Source of the DNA: Rhynchopus sp. YZ270_cl-10
Lineage: Eukaryota; Euglenozoa; Diplonemea; Diplonemida; Diplonemidae
Reading direction: 5' to 3'
Length of the DNA: 64,000 nt
Assembly: GCA_964035575.1 (NCBI GenBank)
Contig: OZ037840.1
Span: forward strand, 434,001-498,000
The notes below the pieces were generated by a model. The model saw nothing but the letters and a program-made list of their open reading frames with translations, had not been told where the DNA came from and did no database searches. Position 1 is the stretch's first letter. Each line of letters opens with the position of its first letter. The position numbers and the translations under genes were made by a program. This document shows positions 35,964-46,795 of this stretch, piece by piece.

Positions 35964-36701
35964 CCCCCCCTTTCCCCGATCGGTAGCTTTTTTAATAGTT
36001 TTTACACGACGGTTTCACCGTTTCGATTCCGTTGGCTTAGAACAGTAAAACCACAATTCAAGTCATTTACTTCACTGTAGTAGAGAACAGGGGGGAAACT
36101 GTTTCGCCCCTCCCTCGTAGACAAAAAAGCAAATAGTACATTTTTAAAGACCACCAAAACAAGAGCACAAAAACAGCAACACCTTTCGTTCAAGCACTCT
36201 CGTAGACATGCGAGGGGTTTATTTAGTGTCGCAAAACCAAGAAACGCCATCGTTTTCTTTTGAATACCTGTGTTCCAGTGTTCGGTGATGTGTTCATGTC
36301 CTTTCTCCAAAACCTTCCCTGCGCCCCCTTCCCCACGTCTATAGTGTATACATTAAACAAAATTAAACAGAGCACAAAACACTTTCAAAACAAACAATTA
36401 TTTTCAAACCCCCCCTTCCCCATCACAGGGCTTGCACCATATCCTGAGACAATGGTTTGTACAGAATTAACGCTCATGTGGGCAGGGTGTGCCTCATGAC
36501 CAGGGTGGTGAAACATCGATGCCAGTCGTATGCTAAACAAAAGCAGAGTGCCAAACGAAAACAAAACACACAGTACAATAAGGCTTCGGCCAACATTGAG
36601 TACAGACCCCCCCTATTTACTCTCCCCCCTACCAAAAGTGGGTAACTCATTGGGAGATTGCTGACAAAAAAGAGGAAGATTCCTGGGGGTGTATTGTTTA
36701 G
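35964..36701. other. Intergenic or intronic DNA with a strong unused-looking acceptor
   Basis: No complete gene is supported. At 36411-36431 a C-rich tract ends in CCATCACAG followed by a short open segment (GLAPYPETMVCTELTLMWAG in one frame). A family-4 repeat copy lies at about 36581-36660. The acceptor could belong to an intron-split gene with the exon at 36702. Confidence 0.35.
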
Positions 36702-36862
36702 TGCCCTCAACCCACAACCCATCCAGCAGTCCTCAGCCAGTTGGGTGGTGGCGGCACTGCCTTCCCATACGGCTTGTGGGGTGTATGCGAACTTTACCTT
36801 CCCAGCGGGGGTACGTCTCTTGGGGGTTGGGGTTCGCTGTGATGGTTCCAACGTCGATGCAG
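36702..36862 (+). CDS. Candidate exon, unknown protein
   Basis: A GC-richer island after GTATTGTTTAG. One plus frame reads continuously and is protein-like, including WVVAALPSHTACGVYANFTF and RLLGVGVRCDGSNVDA, and ends at a possible donor GCAG|GTCCCC. Two minus-strand frames are also open, so the strand is uncertain. No start codon or family is recognised. It would need neighbouring exons. Confidence 0.3.
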
Positions 36863-37536
36863 GTCCCCGGGTGTCATATCTTCTGCACTCGCTGCTGCTC
36901 GCACCAACATCACGAGCGGGGTTTTTTCTTTTTTTTATTCCGTTACATTTAGTGCACCCTATTATACCATCTATTCAGTAGAATAGTTAGTATATGAAAC
37001 AATTATTCCGAATCTTGCTTCAAAGGAGAAATAGTATTACCGGGTACGGTCGCCAAATCATCAAATAGGAGGATTCAACGAAAACAACTTTACCTACCCC
37101 GATCCTATTTTCTTTTTTTTTCCTATTCTCTTTTTACTTTGGGGATCTCCCTTCGCTTCTGCTGTGGTAGCTCTCCCACGAAGCAACATCAGATATTTCT
37201 GAAATTCAGAGAAAAAATAGCTAAAAAGATAGTGGAGCTCATCCTATGACTAATACAACGAAGTTTTCAAATATAAAAAAGGGTCCATCATTGGTGTGCC
37301 CCCCCCAGGATGGGGGGGTTTTTTTTTCCAGGTACAAGCAAAACACTCATCATAGTATGGAGCATCGCCAGACAGTTTAACGTCTTGTACAGGACCTTTG
37401 GATATGATTTTTCCTTTTGTTCCCTTCATTTTCCCCTTTTTTTTTGAAACAAAAGGAAGGTATTTGCTGCGTGGAAATCACACGGAAGAAAAAAAAAAAG
37501 TGAGGTGGCTAAACATCGTCAATTTATCAAAAACTG
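36863..37536. other. Intergenic, T-rich
   Basis: No gene is supported. It holds pyrimidine runs (37106-37130, 37431-37446) and a degraded family-2 repeat at about 37231-37281. Confidence 0.5.
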
Positions 37537-37619
37537 ACAGTGGAGATTGCACAAAACTGTGGCTACACAACCGAGGCAACTACACTACTCAAAACAATTT
37601 ATCAAAAAAAAAAAAAAAC
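37537..37619 (+). repeat. SINE-like repeat, family 1
   Basis: A full copy with A tail. It is preceded by CAATTTATCAAAAAC, which resembles the tail of another copy, suggesting two insertions side by side. Confidence 0.7.
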
Positions 37620-37983
37620 AAGAATGAAAATAAGAATCCAATACAAAAAGACCTTTTTGTCTTTTTAAGGCTTTTTTTTTCTCTCCCTTCCCTACTTTTT
37701 TTTTTTTTTTTTTTGTACTGAAAACCCCATTCCTTCCCCCAGCCCCATATTTTTTTTGACATGAATTTATTGCCAAAATTGAAAAGAACGACAAAGAAAA
37801 GAAAAAAAAAATGCGAAACAAAGTATCAGACCGGACAGAGTCGTTTAACTCCGATATATTTTGTCCAGGTCATCAGGGAGGGGATTTTTTGAGGCGACTA
37901 AGCAGGTCCATCTTACAAAAAAACTTTTTTTTTTCTTCTCCAACATAACGCTAGATAGAGGGCCACAGAGTGGTGACATGAAA

Positions 37984-38859
37984 CAGTGGTCGCGCTAATT
38001 ATGGGAAAAAATGGGGAAAAAATGGATTTCGGGTACGGAAAAACGTTCCTTGAAAAGGTTAGCTGGGGAGGCCCGGAAACCCCGTTTTGTGGCATTTCCG
38101 GGCCAATCCCGGCTTGTGGTGGGGTATATACGGAAAAATGGACAAAATTTTAGTGACTTAAATTTTCGCAAAATATGAACCCATACTCGTAAACAAGGGT
38201 CATTTTCAGGAAAATTCGGAAAATTCCGAGATTTGGAAGCAATTTTTCTCCTGAAAATCAGTGGGTTTTCAGCCCCAAAACATACCGCGATTGGAATTTC
38301 CGGAATCCGTCCGCGCTGTGGTGGGGTCACTTTGCCGAAATGGCCAATTTTTTGGTTTTGGTCAAAATCCATGTAGGGTAAAGAGGGCCAATGTAAATCC
38401 CACAACCAGATTTTCTCTCCCTGATCCTGACGTCTTGCAACATGAAAATGCGCGAAAACACCGGCATTTGCATTTCCGGAATTCGTCCGTTCTGTGGTGG
38501 GGTCAATTTGCCGAAATGGACAAGTTCTTGGTTTTGGTCAAAACCCGTCAGTGTAAGGTAAAGGGGGCAAGTGTTTGCCTGTAGAAACTGGAAGGGAACA
38601 GGCAGCGCCGCAGGCGCACGGTAACCAACTATTTTTTTTTTTTCCTTTTCTTTTTTCTCCTCTTTCTTTTGACTTTCCGAGCCAATTGCGTTCCACGGCG
38701 GGGTCACATGTATATGCAAGTCCACTATGTGGTGGTCTTACTCAACAATATTAGAACTTCTGGTTTCTTAATGAAATCCCCGTACTGCAAAAAAAAAAAC
38801 GTTCCTACCAAAACCCCCAAAAATCCCGGGATGAGGGATGGACTTTAGCGCGAGCTCTG
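37984..38859 (+). mobile_element. hAT-like non-autonomous DNA transposon, 876 bp
   Basis: Ends CAGTGGTCGCGCTAA (37984-37998) and TTAGCGCGAGCTCTG (38845-38859) form an imperfect inverted repeat. CATGAAA flanks both sides (37977-37983 and 38860-38866). The interior carries the family module GCATTTCCGG.ATCCGTCC..CTGTGGTGGGGTC twice more and the motif CGCCGCAGGCGCACGGTA. No transposase. The 7-8 bp target duplication and the sister copy at 55137 point to the hAT superfamily; that assignment is inferred. Confidence 0.72.
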
Positions 38860-38935
38860 CATGAAATGATTTTTTTTTTTTTGTATTTTTTTTGAAGATT
38901 TGATGTGTTCTCACGCTTTCCTCTCCCCAGAGTCC

Positions 38936-39480
38936 GCGGAACACCCCCGTTCACCCCGTCCCGGACGGGGGTCAATTATTTTCCAAAAACCGACCCCCGT
39001 CCCAAACCCCCGTCCAGGGACGGGGGTTTTGGATTTTTTTTGGGGGGGGAGGAGGGGCCCATATTATGGGGAATTTTTTGAGATACCATCGAGCCGGACT
39101 CAATTGGTCAAACGTCGAAGGAAAAGGAAGCACGCAGCACGGCGAAAGGAAAAAAGTAGAGTACCGTGCGCCTGCGGCGCAAGCCTGCATCACACCATTC
39201 CCGTGACATTGTTTGCCTGTAAAAATGTACAATTTTAAGCGCATTTTTTTTGAAATGTTGCGTACCGTGGCTTCGCTTGGAACCTTTGGGTGACATACCG
39301 CCGTTTCTTTTGTAAAAAAAACTGAGGTTACTGATAATTCGTGCACCATGTGCCTGGTGCAAATATCAATAAAGTGCCGAACTCCGCCGTCGGATAACCG
39401 AGCAATTCTCACATTCCGCCGGAGGCCCCCAACTTGAGCTGGGGTGGGGACCCGGGCGCGCGAAGCGCGCCCGGGCTCGA
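38936..39480. other. Hairpin-rich intergenic DNA
   Basis: Perfect inverted repeats: AACCCCCGTCC-AG-GGACGGGGGTT (39005-39028) and CCCGGGCGCGC-GAA-GCGCGCCCGGG (39451-39475). A copy of the CCGTGCGCCTGCGGCGC motif lies at 39165. No gene is supported. 39481-40082 is also without a supported gene. Confidence 0.6.
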
Positions 39481-40082
39481 CCGAGTTTTGATCTTCTTCT
39501 TCCTGTGACTAGCTTGTCAGCGGAGAAAGCTCGGGAGAGGTTTTTTTTTTTTTTGTTTTTTGGGCGGGACGGGGGTTGGAAGGGGGTGCATAATTAATTT
39601 TCGGGGGAGGTCCGCGGGCTCTGCCTCTCCCCTTTGTTTTTTTTTTGAATGTCCTCAAACAAAATTTCCCCTGGTTCCTTGTGAAAACAATCATTATAAT
39701 ATGTTGAGCGGAAATATGGGCATTTCCTAAGCGTGAACCATTGCCCATTTGCAATTACTGGAATTAAGTGTGTTTTTTTTTGTTTGCTCCACAGCGCTGC
39801 TCTGCAAATTGCGTTGTTTGGTTTTAGACTATCACATTCGGAAAGCTTTTACCCCCCCCATCTGAGATTTCTGTTGCTTACTGAGCTTGCCTTAGGGCAC
39901 CTTGCGTTCATGTGTGTAACAGAGGTGTCGCCCCAGCCAAACTCCCCACCTGCCCCACCCCGTTACGATATGTCTATTATCAAATAAAAACCTTTTCACA
40001 GTGCTGAACTTCGATATTACGCGGACATAAAGTGTTCACAGGGGGTCAAAAACAAAGGGGTAGACAAAAAAAAAACCCACAA

Positions 40083-40165
40083 AGGCTTCGGCCAACATTG
40101 AGTACAGACCCGAATTATCCCACCTGGTGGGATTACTCGGCGATTGTCGACACAACAAAAAATAC
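40083..40165 (+). repeat. Short structured repeat, family 4
   Basis: GGCTTCGGCCAACATTGAGTAC, then a hairpin TCCCAC-CTG-GTGGGA, then GGCGATTGTCGACACAACAAAAAA. Related copies are at 36581, 41883 and 53948. The stem sequence differs between copies but pairing is kept. Confidence 0.6.
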
Positions 40166-40767
40166 TTGAAAGTGAGACTTTGGGATTTTGTTGTGGTGAT
40201 ATATTTTGCAAAAAAAAAAAAGAAAAGCTCATTTCCTTTTGTTTCGCACCTCCCTCCCGTTGGCTGCTTGCCTCAGAATTTTATTTTTCTATTACATAGG
40301 CTAGTTGTTTGGGGTTGCTATTTTTTTATGAATGTATTTTTTGAGGCTGCGGTCTACGAAAAAAGGCGCTAGTAGAGTAGTCATGACCGATCAGTTGGTA
40401 TAATGTTATGGTTAGTCGCAGGGAGTTTCTTGGGCCCCTGAAGACGAATTTTATTGTACCAGCCACGGAACATTTTTTCCCCCTCTTTTTGTATACCGTT
40501 TTTTTTCTTTTTGAAGTTGACCCAGACAGAGTTAGTGTGAGACCTGAACAGTTGACCCTCCCCCCTCCCTGAAGTTATTATTATTTTGCGAACAGCCTGA
40601 CCCTCAACAAAAAACAAGTAATTGCTATCGGAAAAAAAACGGGGTGTGATGTGGAACTCCATCCTGTAGAAATAATCTACAACACGCCCAGCATTCTGCT
40701 CTTCTGCAGGTATGCTAACGCTCTTCGTACGCTGACAGACCCACTGGGACGCCAGCATCTGAAACGT

Positions 40768-40956
40768 TCAAGAAGGGGGGCTGTCCTCTTCATCCAGCAC
40801 CATCTGCTCGATAGCGTTGTTGGACGTCGGCTCGGCAGGCTCGGCGTGTTCCAGCTCGTAGTTGTCCACAGGCTCCCCACATTGTCGTCGTCGTTGGAGC
40901 AGTGCGGAAGGAACACAGAATGCACAGACTACAACACATCGATCACACCAGGCGCA
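40768..40956 (-). CDS. Candidate terminal exon, minus strand, acidic
   Basis: The minus frame is open for 62 codons ending at 40768 and reads EPVDNYELEHAEPAEPTSNN, then AIEQMVLDEEDSPPS and a stop. A possible acceptor TGTTGTAG precedes it (about 40938). The opposite strand is open too, but gives Leu/Arg/Val-rich sequence typical of an antisense shadow. No homologue is recognised, and the upstream exon is not identified. Confidence 0.3.
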   Translation of the reverse strand, partial: CAWCDRCVVVCAFCVPSALLQRRRQCGEPVDNYELEHAEPAEPTSNNAIEQMVLDEEDSPPS

Positions 40957-41169
40957 TCAGCACCTCCAGCAAATCGCCAGGATGCTACGGTGGCTTCGAA
41001 AATCGCGCGGAGTTTTCCACAGCACACCCCGCTTTTTTCTTAGCAATTAGTTGTTCTTGTTGTTATTGTTATTTTCAACCACCTTCCTTCAACCCTTGTA
41101 GGGATCAGTTGTTATTTTTTTCGCGAAAACATGAAATTATACATTTCAAGAGAACAAATTAAAAAGGGT

Positions 41170-41300
41170 CCTTATTTGCATTTTTGGGCTCCGCCCGTGC
41201 AGTGGTGGGGTCAATCTCGAAAATTGGACAATTTTTTGACCACTTAAATTTTGAGAAATATGAGCCCGGTTGCTTATACGTGGGGCCCATTTTCGGCTAA
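41170..41300 (+). repeat. Fragment of the hAT-like family
   Basis: CAGTGGTGGGGTCAATCTCG and CACTTAAATTTTGAGAAATATG match the internal module of the elements at 37984 and 55137. Ends are not found. Confidence 0.5.
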
Positions 41301-41778
41301 AATTTTCCTCAAAATCTGGTTTTGTAAAATTGACCCTTTACTCCCCCCCCACATCGATTTCAATACTATACCTTACTTCACCTACGGTTGCCCTTACAGG
41401 GGGGTGAAGGAAGGTAAGTTGAAAAATTGTCTGCGAATAAGGGTATGTCAGTTGCTGTTCCTGTGGGGGGAGGGAGGGAGTGAGGGATGGTAAATGTGTT
41501 GCGACTGGCTTTCTGATGTACTGTACACAAGTTAGTTAGGAAAATTTTTTTTTTTTTTGCCTCGATTGCTTGTCATTTTTGATGAGTGACAACCCCCTTT
41601 TTTTTTGCCAGTTGTGTTTGTGTGCACGTTTAGAGAGTTCAAAAGAGGAAGGCAACCTCCCTCTTTTAGCCCCACCGACTCCATTTTTTTTGGATCTTCC
41701 AGGACAGTATATGGTCCGTTACCTAAGAAAGGAATAGAAAAAAAAGGTTTCAAATTTTTTCAAAAAAAAAAACAGCGG

Positions 41779-41853
41779 ACAGTGGAGATTGCACAAACTG
41801 TGGCAACACAACCGAGGCAACTACACTACTCCAACAATTTATCAAAAAAAAAA
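41779..41853 (+). repeat. SINE-like repeat, family 1
   Basis: A full-length copy with A tail. It is followed 30 bp later by a family-4 copy (41883-41955). Confidence 0.7.
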
Positions 41854-41882
41854 GCAAAATCTATACCTTTTGAAATTCATTA

Positions 41883-41955
41883 GCCTTCGGGCGACTTTGT
41901 GTACAGAACCCGTCCTCGGACAGGGTGATTGTCGAAACTACAAAAAAAAAAAAAA
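41883..41955 (+). repeat. Short structured repeat, family 4
   Basis: Ends TGATTGTCGAAACTAC and an A run. Internal stem CCCGTCC-TC-GGAC(A)GGG with one bulged A. Confidence 0.55.
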
Positions 41956-42399
41956 TGTGGCTATTCTACTGGTGCACAATACGTACATCATTAAGGTGAT
42001 GTACTCTCAATATGTCTCTCGCCACCGTTAGAGGGTAGCATAATGGGACGGTGCTCTGTATACCTAACCACATGCCTTCAAAAGAGCTGTCAAGCTTTAC
42101 CAGCTCTTTCAAGGCCTTTTTCGTTCCCCTTCCCCCCCTTTTTTTTTTAAATTTTCTACCCCAGTTGGGTGCAGCAAAAAATAAAAAAGCTCAGTTTTTT
42201 CTTTTTCTTTTTCTTTTTTTATTTGGGTCGTTTTCTCAGTACTAGCCCCAGTTCTTTTTTTTTTTGTTTTTCAAAATTTTTTTTTCCTCCCTCCAGGTCT
42301 GTGTGTGTCTCCCATGGGTCTCTGTGGGCTTATTCATCTTACAAGTTTTCTATTTTTACAGTAACGCAAAAATAAGCAAAAAAAAAGGAAAAAAAAAAA
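41956..42399. other. Intergenic, T- and A-rich
   Basis: Mostly pyrimidine and purine runs. No gene is supported. Confidence 0.5.
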
Positions 42400-42520
42400 A
42401 AAGGTCAGAAACAGAGGTTTCCCAATTGTCTAATATATGTGTGAGCACACTCCCCTTTCGGATGAAGGTGTGCTGTTCTGTAATGTAGTTTCTAGCTTTT
42501 TTTTCAAACGCGACGCCTTC
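42400..42520 (-). CDS. Candidate exon, minus strand
   Basis: The minus frame reads RSPDEGVAFEKKARNYITEQ, then HTFIRKGSVLTHILDNWETS, flanked on the 3' side by a T-rich run. The plus strand just downstream (42604-42668) is also protein-like and ends at C|GTGAGT. Neither has a start or recognised family, so the gene structure is unresolved. Confidence 0.22.
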
Positions 42521-42952
42521 ATCAGGTGAACGCCCCCCCCCAAACACAAAAAAAACAAACTCCTGAGAACCCCTTATCTGCGGGGGAAGATGTCTGTGAG
42601 CAAGCGCCTCAAAAGGCAATGCATTGAGCACAACTGAAGCAAAGATTGCTTGCGATCTGAGGCTGTTGCGTGAGTATGAAAGGGAACGTGGAGCTTGGCA
42701 ACTACACTATTCCAACAAATTTAATTAAAAAAAGGTAGATGTGACCGGGAAAATGAATTTTGTACCATTTTAGAATATGCAAAAGGAAAAAGAAAAGAAA
42801 ATAATGTTTTCCCTCCCTCCTCTCCTGTGTCCTCCTCCTTACTTTCTGTTGTATATGAGAACGGATAGGGATTGGTGTAAACACCGCCAGAACATGAAGA
42901 GTTTTTTTTTTTTTTTTAAATATTTTTCCTGTGCAAAAAAAAAAAAACCCTG

Positions 42953-43006
42953 ACAGTGGAGATTTGCACAAACTGTGGCAACACAACCGAGGCAACTACA
43001 CTACTC
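42953..43006 (+). repeat. SINE-like repeat, family 1, tail-less copy
   Basis: Matches from ACAGTGGAG to CTACACTACTC, then diverges before the A tail. Confidence 0.65.
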
Positions 43007-43034
43007 ACCTCCCCCCTTTTTTTGTGACATTCAT

Positions 43035-43103
43035 TCCTGTGAAGAAAAAACCGTGGCTTCTATCTAGTGATAGTAGTCTATAGTCAAACAATTTTTTTTT
43101 TTT
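43035..43103 (+). repeat. Short dispersed repeat, family 3
   Basis: The best match to 31401-31472, again ending in a T run. 43104-43438 holds nothing else that I can support. Confidence 0.6.
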
Positions 43104-43438
43104 GTGACCTCCAATCACATTGTTACTGTATCAAGACTGCTTTGTCCTTCCCACCTTTGAGGTGCACTTAGCATGGGGAGACTCAGAATCATCTTTCAAT
43201 TTTTTTTTTCCCGTTTTTATTTTTTTTTAAATACTGCACATCCCAAAATTGTACATCCCTAAATTCACCCCCAAACAATGTTCATCCCAGACTAGCAATG
43301 TCTGTACAACATTAGCCAAATGCCTTAAGGCACCTTCTTTTTTCGGGCGGTTTGCGCCGGGGGGGGGGTTACGCTCCGAGCTCAATTTTTTTTTTCCTTC
43401 TTTTCGCTGAGATTTCGGGTCCTGGAGACTTCCTCTCC

Positions 43439-43579
43439 TAAGGGTGGCAGTATTGTGATGGGAGCCCATTGGAATCCGCAAAATACATCAAAATACATCA
43501 CAATACACGATGTATTGTGATGTATTGTGATGTATTTTGCGTATTCCAATGGGCTCCCATCACAATACTGCCATCATTA
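43439..43579. mobile_element. Foldback MITE, 141 bp, copy 1
   Basis: Long inverted repeat: TGGCAGTATTGTGATGGGAG from 43445 pairs with the complement ending at 43573, almost to the centre, which carries GATGTATTGTGATGTATT repeats. Flanks TCCTCTCC and TCCTCTTT agree at 6 of 8, a decayed target duplication. Same family as 60580-60708. Confidence 0.75.
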
Positions 43580-43845
43580 TCCTCTTTCTCCCCCCCAAGA
43601 TGTGGCAGGGGCTTCATGCCTCTGGCCCTGATCTGACGTAGGATTTCTTTTTCTTTTTTCTTTTTTCTCTTTTTTGTGTGTATGTTGTACAGAAATAAGC
43701 CCTTCACCAGGCGACGATTTTTATTATTAAAAGATGTGCCTGTATGAGAGAGACGTTCATCTTTTCAAGATTTTCTTCTTCTTCTTCTTCTTCTTTGTTA
43801 TTTCAAAACATTCCAAAATAAAAATCAGGCACTCCGCTAGGTACT

Positions 43846-43874
43846 AAAGTTCTGTTGATTGTCAACAGAACTTT
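43846..43874. other. Perfect hairpin
   Basis: AAAGTTCTGTTGA and its complement separated by TTG (13-bp stem), just after the AAATAAAAATCAGGC motif that also starts the foldback at 48410. Confidence 0.6.
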
Positions 43875-44547
43875 TTGAAAATGGGGAAAAAAAGAAAAAA
43901 AAAAAAAGTTCTGCTAAGTGGTTCAGACCCGTTCTACCTGTCAAAAAAGCTCAGGAGAAGAAGATATGGAGAGGTGAGTGCTCAAACGTCCCAAAAAAGT
44001 CAAATTCGGGCGTTGGTAAAAAAAAAAGTTGCGTACCGTGCGCCTGCGGCGCAAGCATGTACCCCACCAACGTGGACCATCAACAGAATATTTTCAAAAT
44101 CGGAAATCCTAGCGGAGAGCCTGATAAAAATGGAAAAAAAAAAAAAAAAAAAAAAAATCCCATCTGCACCACACACATTATCTCTCTCTCCTCTGCTACC
44201 TCTACCCCTCAAGTACGTATCAGTTTCAGTTCATTTGTCTCAAAAAAAAAAAAAAAGTAAAAGAAACCCCCCCCACTCCCAGCCTTTGCAAAACCTTTAC
44301 CCCTAAGCATCCCCGAAATCCTTCAAACCTTTTTTTAAAATACCTATAGACTCAGGGGTCCGCCTGGCCGGACTCAGGGGTCCGTCCTTTAGTCCGGCCA
44401 AAAGGGTCCGGCCATTTTGGTCAGACTCCACCGTGTACAAAGCATAGCTTTCAAAGAGAAATAGTATCCTCAGATACGCCAATCACCCAGCCCTCTAATA
44501 GGGGTAATTGAGCTATCAACGAAAAAAAAAAAAAACCTTTCGTTTTA

Positions 44548-44730
44548 TCACGGATGCTGCCAGATCTGGCCAGATCTCCAGATCTGGGCCGCCCAGATCT
44601 GGCCAGATCTGGAAAATTTTTTTTTTTTTTTTTGAAAAAAAAATTTTCCCAGACGTCCCAGATCTGGCCAGATCTGGCCAGATCTGGCCAAATCTGGGAG
44701 ATCTGGGACGTCTGGGAAAATTTTTTTTTC
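44548..44730. mobile_element. CAGATCTGG foldback element, partial copy
   Basis: Starts CACGGATGCTGCCAGATCTGG and is built from CCAGATCTGG repeats in both orientations around a T run. The right terminal CATCCGTG is missing. Its T-rich right edge gives TTTTTTTTTCCAG directly before the open segment at 44734. Confidence 0.6.
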
Positions 44731-44733
44731 CAG

Positions 44734-45003
44734 GTACCCCAATGACATAACGAAGTATCGCTTGAAGTACCGTTCAATATACGTTGCTCGTGTGTGCAAG
44801 TTACGAAGTAGGACACACAAGGTATATCAAACGATAAATCAATCAGATAAACGTTACATCATCGGAAAATTGTTGGCACCGCCGCCCTGTCTTCGTATTT
44901 ATTACGTCGACAGGCCAAACAGCGTTGGGCTCAGAAGAAGCAGTGCAAAACACTGGGGATCAACATGAGAACCAACTCCCAACAACACAGGCTACCGAAG
45001 TAG
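44734..45003 (+). CDS. Candidate basic protein, two exons
   Basis: Open segment 44734-44821 (NDITKYRLKYRSIYVARVCK, then LRSRTHK) ends AAG|GTATAT. Segment 44914-45003, after ACGTCGACAG, joins in phase 0 and reads AKQRWAQKKQCKTLGINMRT, then NSQQHRLPK and a stop. Lys/Arg-rich, as in ribosomal or RNA-binding proteins, but not recognised. No start codon is in the first segment, so upstream exons are needed; a candidate lies at 43883-43976, ending GAGAG|GTGAGT. The second segment is also open in another frame that ends at TTTTG|GTAAGT (45049), so other structures are possible. Confidence 0.35.
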
Positions 45004-45033
45004 CAGGTGGGGTGTTGCGGGTGTTTGGGGTGA

Positions 45034-45180
45034 AAGAAAATCGATTTTGGTAAGTTCCAGCAGAAAATTCTTAAGTTTGCACAATTGAGAAGGGTGTTAC
45101 CACTGCCTAATATTATTCGTACATGTGAACCGGTAAGGTCGAGAAGGGTGGACACGGCATACAAGTACAAGTACAAGTAA
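45034..45180 (+). CDS. Candidate exon, basic, unknown
   Basis: A 48-codon open segment without ATG: KKIDFGKFQQKILKFAQLRR, VLPLPNIIRTCEPVRSRRVD, TAYKYKYK and a stop. Composition is protein-like and the segment lies just after the previous candidate on the same strand. The junction to it is not resolved. Could be an exon of the same gene. Confidence 0.3.
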   Translation, partial: KKIDFGKFQQKILKFAQLRRVLPLPNIIRTCEPVRSRRVDTAYKYKYK

Positions 45181-45516
45181 GACGTACCTTCTACAAAGGC
45201 TGAATTCGCAATTCTTAAGGGATTGAATTCAGCCCCCACGTGGTGTTTTTGAGAAAATCATTCCATGGTATACAGCTAATGGTTCCCGAAGAATGATTCG
45301 CCCCTCCTCGTTCATGCAAACTTAAGAAAATTCTGAAGTAACTACAACCTGGCGTGCGGGTACAGATGCATTGCTTTGTTCTTTCCTCAAAGTCATGTGT
45401 GATCTCTCGGGTCTGTACTAAAGTCAGTGTTTAGATAAGCATCCACTTGACTCGTTCTAACAACCGTTGAAATCTAGAACAAAACAACACACTGCCCCTT
45501 CTCACACCAAGCCGCC

Positions 45517-45696
45517 ATGCTTCAAGAGCATGCCCTGGGCAAAAATTACTCTGACAAAAATTGGTTTTCTGGGGGAACGCAATATTTTCTTGTGCCTAGT
45601 CCTCCGCAAGAGCAGAGGACAGACTTTCCGGATCCCGAAGTCGAATTTCTTGCACTAGCTATGCTCCCTGGGTTAAATGGCTATAGCAGTGACTGA
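45517..45696 (+). CDS. Small ORF, 59 residues, unknown
   Basis: ATG in the context GCCGCCATGC, followed by MLQEHALGKNYSDKNWFSGG, TQYFLVPSPPQEQRTDFPDP and EVEFLALAMLPGLNGYSSD. The frame is open upstream to 45478, just after AAATCTAG, so it may instead be a terminal exon. Mixed, non-repetitive composition argues for coding. No family is recognised. It converges on the minus-strand gene that ends at 45732. Confidence 0.38.
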   Translation: MLQEHALGKNYSDKNWFSGGTQYFLVPSPPQEQRTDFPDPEVEFLALAMLPGLNGYSSD

Positions 45697-45731
45697 CTAA
45701 GAGTTTCATAATAATTAGGGTGGTCTATGGG

Positions 45732-46666
45732 TTAATAATGGAAAAGTTGGTATATAAACCCGACTTTTACGATCGCCACCTGGTTTTGAAATAATTGCAC
45801 CAGCTCTTCCGTCGGCACTGCTTCGCTGTCACGATGAAGGGTCGTAGGTTCGGGTACCTGTTAAGAGAAATTGAATGTAAAAGTAGAGACTACAACAAAA
45901 AAACAAACAAGAAGCCGCCCCGTACCCCTTAAACGTAAAAGTGACATTTTTGTAGACAAAAAAAAAAAAAAAATAGCTAAAAAGATCGGGTCTTTTGTTT
46001 GTGCGCTCAAAGCCGGGAAAACAAAAAGGTGAAAAAATATGTTAAACTGAAGTACGGTTGTTGTGGTTAATTGAGTACTCAAAGAAAACAAGCAAGCTTC
46101 TGTTTTTTTCAATCCGTTTTGTTTGCCCTGCAGCGCTGCCTCCAATCTTTTTAGAATTGACAACAAGTTGTTTTATCAAAAAAATAGCGGACATGTCGAA
46201 AAGGGAGAAAACCGGGGGGTTAAAAACATACCTTGCACTCGGCCCACTCTCCAGGTACAAAGAACATCACTGCACGACAAACCCATAGAAAATAACTATT
46301 TTTTACCGAACAGAAAGGTCGTTTTATTGATGAGTGTTTTCTGAGTGCACACTCAGGGGGACAAAATGCAACACTTACCGAAAAAATTCTCCAATCGGAC
46401 AAAAACCTTTCTAAACACCCAAAAAAAAACACCTCAGTCCACATCCGCTGGGGTCGCGAGATGGAAATATATGGTTTTACAGCTTTTAGGGGGTCTAGCG
46501 TGGGTCCCAGATGCATTTTGCAACGGGTCTGTGTGTGCCTCAACCGCTTCACAGTACCCTTTTTTGTAACTGAAAACGACGCATCCTGTACCTAAGTGCA
46601 CTGAAGCCTTGCTTGCGTCCTCCTTCGTGGTTTTGGGCGTTCGCACGCGAGAATCATTATCGCATT
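45732..46666 (-). CDS. Candidate three-exon gene, minus strand, unknown
   Basis: Three short open segments join in phase on the minus strand: 46666-46592 (CDNDSRVRTPKTTKEDASKA, SVHL; donor G|GTACAG), 46269-46232 (MFFVPGEWAECK; acceptor GTCGTGCAG, donor AAG|GTATGT) and 45857-45732 (acceptor CTCTTAACAG; VPEPTTLHRDSEAVPTEELV, QLFQNQVAIVKVGFIYQLFH, Y, stop). The last two junctions have near-ideal splice sites. The first segment has no ATG, so at least one more 5' exon is expected; alternative donors exist in that exon. Function unknown. Confidence 0.42.
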
Positions 46667-46795
46667 CTCACATGTAATTCTCGCATCACGGAGAGGATTT
46701 TAGCGTCACGTGACCACAAAAAAAGTGCACAAAATTAGTTTGGTCAAAAATCACCTTGCACTTGTGAAGGAATTGCTAAGGAAATGTGAAATATG

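Noticed and set aside
39163-39190. tRNA-like or RNA gene at the CCGTGCGCCTGCGGCGC motif
   Set aside because: The motif is an internal part of the hAT-like family; no cloverleaf can be drawn.
40651-41043. Plus-strand 130-codon frame
   Set aside because: Leu/Arg/Val-rich pattern typical of the antisense of an acidic coding segment; the minus frame is preferred.
42505-42560. Hammerhead ribozyme (CTGATGA on the minus strand)
   Set aside because: Stem II would depend on weak wobble pairs and no proper cleavage-site stem is visible.
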